From: Diadophis punctatus similis
Lineage: Eukaryota; Chordata; Lepidosauria; Squamata; Dipsadidae
Direction: 5' to 3'
NCBI GenBank assembly: GCA_023053685.1
Contig: JALIGW010000315.1
Location: 1 to 64,000 of the forward strand
DNA length: 64,000 nucleotides
The notes beneath the pieces are model-generated. The model had not been told where the DNA came from, did no database searches, and saw only the letters and a list, made by a program, of their open reading frames with translations. Below, in pieces: positions 61,127 through 64,000 of this stretch; position 1 is the stretch's first letter; every line of letters begins with the position of its first letter. Position numbers and translations under genes: made by a program.

Positions 61127-63948
61127 CTAGCCCAAGGTCTAACACAGCATTCGCCTTATTTCTCAATTCAGCCCAAAAATATCACTTTTGACAAACACCT
61201 CAGAAATGAAAAAGAAACACATATTCCTGTTCCCCATGGGCTGGAAAGCCGAATTCTCGCTTGATTTTCGATTACAAGCCTTCGCTGAAGAGCTAGCCCA
61301 AAGTCTAACACTGCATTCTCCTTATTTCTCAATTCAGCCCAAAAACATCACTTTTGACAAACACCTCAGAAATGAAAATGAAACACATATTCCTGTTCCC
61401 CACAGGCTGGAAAGCTGAATTCTCGCTTGATTTTTGATTCCGAGCCTACCCTGAAAAGCTAGCCCAAAGTCTAACACAGCATTCGCCTTAGGATTCAATT
61501 CAGCCCAAAAACATCACTTTTGACAAACACCTCAGAAATGAAAAAGAAACACATATTCCTGTTCCCCACGGGCTGGAAAGCTGAATTCTCGCTCAATTTT
61601 TGATTCCGACCTTTCCCTGAAGAGCTAGCCCAAGGTCTAACCCAGCATTCGCCTTATTTCTCAATTCAGCCCAAAAACATCACTTTTGACAAACACCTCA
61701 GAAATGAAAAAGAAACACATATTCCTGTTCCCCATGGGCTGGAAAGCCGAATTCTCGCTTGATTATTGATTCTGACCTTTCCCTGAAGAGCTAGCGCAAG
61801 GTCTAACTCAGCATTCGCCTTATTTCTCAATTCAGCCCAAAAACATCACTTTTGACAAACACCTCAGAAATGAAAAAGAAACACATATTCCTGTTCCCCA
61901 CGGGCTGGAAAGCCGAATTCTCGCTCAATTTTTGATTCCGACCTTTCCCTGAAGAGCTAGCCCTAGGTCTAACACAGCATTCGCCTCAGTTCTCAATTCA
62001 GCCAAAAAACATGACTTTTGACAAACACCTCAGAAATGAAAATGAAACACATATTCGTGTTCCGCACAGGCTGGAAAGCCGAATTCTCGCTTGATTTTTG
62101 ATTCCGACCTTTCCCTGAAGAGCTAGCCCAAGGTCTAACACAGCATTCGCCTTATTTCTCAATTCAGCCCAAAAACATCACTTTTGACAAACACCTCAGA
62201 AATGAAAAAGAAACACATATTCCTGTTCCCCACAGGCTGGAAAGCCGAATTCTCGCTTGATTTTTGATTCCGACCTTTCCCTGAAGACCTAGCCCAAGGT
62301 CTAACACAGCATTCGCCTTATTTCTCAATTCAGCCCAAAAACATCACTTTTGGCAAACACCTCAGAAATGAAAAAGAAACACATATTCCTGTTCCCCACG
62401 GGCTGGAAAGCCGATTTCTCGCTCAATTTTTGATTCCGACATTTCCCTGAAGAGCTAGCCCAAGGTCTAACACAGCATTCGCCTTATTTCTCAATTCAGC
62501 CCAAAAACATCACTTTTGACAAACACCTCAGAAATGAAAAAGAAACACATATTCCTGTTCCCCACGGGCTGGAAAGCTGAATTCTCGCTCAATTTTTGAT
62601 TCCGACCTTTCCCTGAAGAGCTAGCCCAAGGTCTAACACAGCATTCGCCTTATTTCTCAATTCAGCCCAAAAACATCACTTTTGACAAACACCTCAGAAA
62701 TGAAAATGAAACACATATTCCTGTTCCCCACAGGCTGGAAAGCTGAATTCTCGCTTGATTTTTGATTCCGAGCCTACCCTGAAAAGCTAGCCCAAAGTCT
62801 AACACAGCATTCGCCTTAGGATTCAATTCAGCCCAAAAACATCACTTTTGACAAACACCTCAGAAATGAAAAAGAAACACATATTCCTGTTCCCCATGGG
62901 CTGGAAAGCCGAATTCTCGCTCAATTTTTGATTCCGACCTTTCCCTGAAGAGCTAGCCCAAGGTCTAACACAGCATTCGCCTTATTTCTCAATTCAGCCC
63001 AAAAACATCACTTTTGACAAACACCTCAGAAATGAAAAAGAAACACATATTCCTGTTCCCCACAGGCTGGAAAGCCGAATTCTCGCTTGATTTTTGATTC
63101 CGACCTTTCCCTGAAGAGCTAGCCCAAGGTCTAACCCAGCATTCGCCTTAGGATTCAATTCAGCCCAAAAACATCACTTTTGACAAACACCTCAGAAAGG
63201 AAAAAGAAACACATATTCCTGTTCCCCACGGGCTGGAAAGCCGAATTCTCGCTTGATTTTCGATTCCGACCTTTCACTGAAGAGCTAGCCCAAGGTCTAA
63301 CACAGCATTCGCCTTATTTCTCAATTCAGGCCAAAAACATCACTTTTGGCAAACACCTCAGAAATGAAAAAGAAACACATATTCCTGTTCCCCATGGGCT
63401 GGAAAGCTGAATTCTCGCTCAATTTTTGATTCTGACCTTTCCCTGAAGAGCTAGCCCAAGGTCTAACACAGCATTCGCCTTATTTCTCAATTCAGCCCAA
63501 AAACATCACTTTTGACAAACACCTCAGAAATGAAAATGAAACACATATTCCTGTTCCCCACAGGCTGGAAAGCTGAATTCTCGCTTGATTTTTGATTCCG
63601 AGCCTACCCTGAAAAGCTAGCCCAAAGTCTAACACAGCATTCGCCTTAGGATTCAATTCAGCCCAAAAACATCACTTTTGACAAACACCTCAGAAATGAA
63701 AAAGAAACACATATTCCTGTTCCCCATGGGCTGGAAAGCTGAATTCTCGCTTGATTATTGATTCCGAGCATACCCTGAAAAGCTAGCCCAAAGTCTAACA
63801 CAGCATTCGCCTTAGGATTCAAATCAGCCCAAAAACATCACTTTTGACAAACACCTCAGAAATGAAAATGAAACACATATTCCTGTTCCCCACAGGATGG
63901 AAAGCTGAATTCTCGCTTGATTTTTGATTCCGAGCCTACCCTGAAAAG
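61127..63948 (+). repeat. 17-mer HOR (2,822 bp), copy 3
   Basis: Full 17-mer in the same order as copy 1, offset exactly 8,134 bp (49 monomers): AACCCAGC, AACTCAGC near 61,806, CCCTAGGTC near 61,961, CCGATTTCTC near 62,412, CGACCTTTCAC open frame at 63,119 and CAAATCAGCCC near 63,821. It has CGTGTTCCGC, where copy 1 has CGTCTTCCGC. Confidence 0.92.
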
Positions 63949-64000
63949 CTAGCCCAAAGTCTAACACAGCATTCGCCTTAGGATTCAATTCAGCCCAAAA
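63949..64000 (+). repeat. Partial monomer at window edge
   Basis: First 52 bp of a monomer with CCCAAAGTC and TAGGATTC head alleles, so the array continues beyond the window. In copy 1 of the 17-mer the next unit is the TACAAGCCTTCGC open-frame monomer at 55,815. This partial head agrees with it so far. Confidence 0.95.

Larger units (their letters stand above)
900..62075 (+). repeat. Divergent monomer class with CGTGTTCCGCACAGG
   Basis: Twenty-six monomers have CGTGTTCCGC in place of CCTGTTCCCC, usually with CCAAAAAACATGAC upstream. They lie near 915, 4,217, 6,207, 7,358, 10,668, 12,329, 13,159, 15,979, 16,809, 19,953, 21,281, 24,413, 26,071, 27,731, 36,863, 39,008, 41,153, 42,637, 44,297, 46,453, 50,271, 52,259, 53,922, 56,744, 60,727 and 62,055. 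Two changes spaced 7 bp apart add CpG sites. They usually follow a GCGCAAGG or CACGGG/CTCAA unit and precede the GAAGACCTAG junction or an AAAATG/CACAGG unit. Each large HOR contains at least one. Confidence 0.88.
2304..62300 (+). repeat. GAAGACCTAG / GGCAAAC linked junction haplotype
   Basis: At about 26 junctions GAAGAGCTAG is GAAGACCTAG, which removes the NheI and AluI sites otherwise present there. The following monomer nearly always carries TTTTGGCAAAC. Examples: 2308, 4454, 8751, 16209, 20185, 24647, 32946, 33942, 42870, 48846, 54150, 59630 and 62289. The exception near 45,855 is followed by GACAAAC and looks like a recombinant. About one per HOR unit. Confidence 0.82.
1..64000 (+). repeat. 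166-bp satellite DNA array filling the window
   Basis: From the first to the last base the sequence is a head-to-tail repeat of one 166-bp unit. Registering each unit at CTAGCCC gives 386 complete copies and a 52-bp partial copy at the right edge, all on the + strand. Net length loss over the array is 128 bp. It is explained by eleven shared 10-bp deletions and a handful of 1-4 bp indels, so register is never lost. The array is non-coding in any conventional sense and has no internal unique sequence. A monomer of this length is typical of centromeric and pericentromeric satellites of plants and animals (established knowledge); a centromeric location here is inference. I do not recognise the family and cannot name the host. 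Confidence 0.97.

Noticed and set aside
1542..63410. Forty-three plus-strand open frames of 76-88 codons as a family of small protein genes
   Set aside because: They start at TTG, read the same repeat in two frames, recur at multiples of the monomer length, differ like satellite variants and contain no recognisable domain. They are a consequence of CGA in place of TGA in some monomers.
1..64000. CRISPR array
   Set aside because: There are no unique spacers between short repeats. The repeated unit is 166 bp and contiguous, with variants shared between copies.
1..64000. Human-type alpha satellite
   Set aside because: The length (166 versus 171 bp) and the sequence do not match the alpha-satellite consensus as I know it, and the CENP-B box is missing.
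1..64000. A single large tandem-repeat protein gene
   Set aside because: The monomer is not a multiple of three, and TGA stops occur in nearly every monomer in all useful frames.
1..64000. Transposon, LTR or inverted-repeat element inside the array
   Set aside because: I found no sequence foreign to the monomer, no inverted copies and no target-site-like interruption.

Overview
The whole 64-kb window is one uninterrupted head-to-tail satellite DNA array. The monomer is 166 bp and about 44% G+C. Counting in register from base 1, with every length variant I found included, the window holds 386 complete monomers plus a 52-bp partial one at the right edge. All are on the + strand. I see no inversion, transposon insertion, RNA gene, CRISPR array, bacterial operon or believable protein-coding gene. 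The window therefore points to a eukaryotic heterochromatic block, possibly (peri)centromeric. The family is not one I recognise, and it is not human alpha satellite. The species cannot be named from this sequence. CpG sites vary as CG/TG/CA, which suggests a genome with CpG methylation such as a vertebrate or a plant.

Monomers differ at a limited set of linked sites. These are the junction haplotype (tail ACCTTTCCCTGAAGAG or GCCTACCCTGAAAAG, head TTATTTC or TAGGATTC), GGCAAAC/GACAAAC, AAAAAG/AAAATG, CACGGG/CATGGG/CACAGG, AGCCG/AGCTG, GCTCAAT/GCTTGAT, and a few private mutations. These marks resolve nested higher-order repeats (HORs). From left to right: a duplication with period about 6,443 bp (1-5.45 and 6.44-11.89 kb) containing a 12-mer tandem repeat of about 1,982 bp; a 22-mer pair (3,652 bp; 11.4-18.6 kb); a 10-mer pair (1,660 bp; 25.1-28.4 kb); a dimer series (28.1-29.8 kb); a 7-mer spacing (1,162 bp; 29.5-32.9 kb); a 6-mer pair (996 bp; 32.6-34.6 kb) inside a 9-mer that recurs 2,822 bp later and again at 58.8 kb; a 13-mer pair (2,145 bp; 37.8-42.05 kb); a pair offset by about 3.8 kb (45.9-51.7 kb); and a 17-mer/21-mer/11-mer/17-mer succession from 53.0 kb to the right edge. 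Longer-range copies (20.1 to 35.7 kb, 23.3 to 41.6 kb, 32.1 to 58.8 kb) tie distant parts together.

The open frames of 76-88 codons are by-products of the repeat. They start at TTG, and because 166 = 3x55+1 they read the same DNA in two different frames in successive monomers. They exist only where a monomer keeps CGA instead of the usual TGA. That TGA is the expected product of CpG deamination. No genes work together here. The biological content is the history of amplification, recombination and CpG decay written in the monomer variants.
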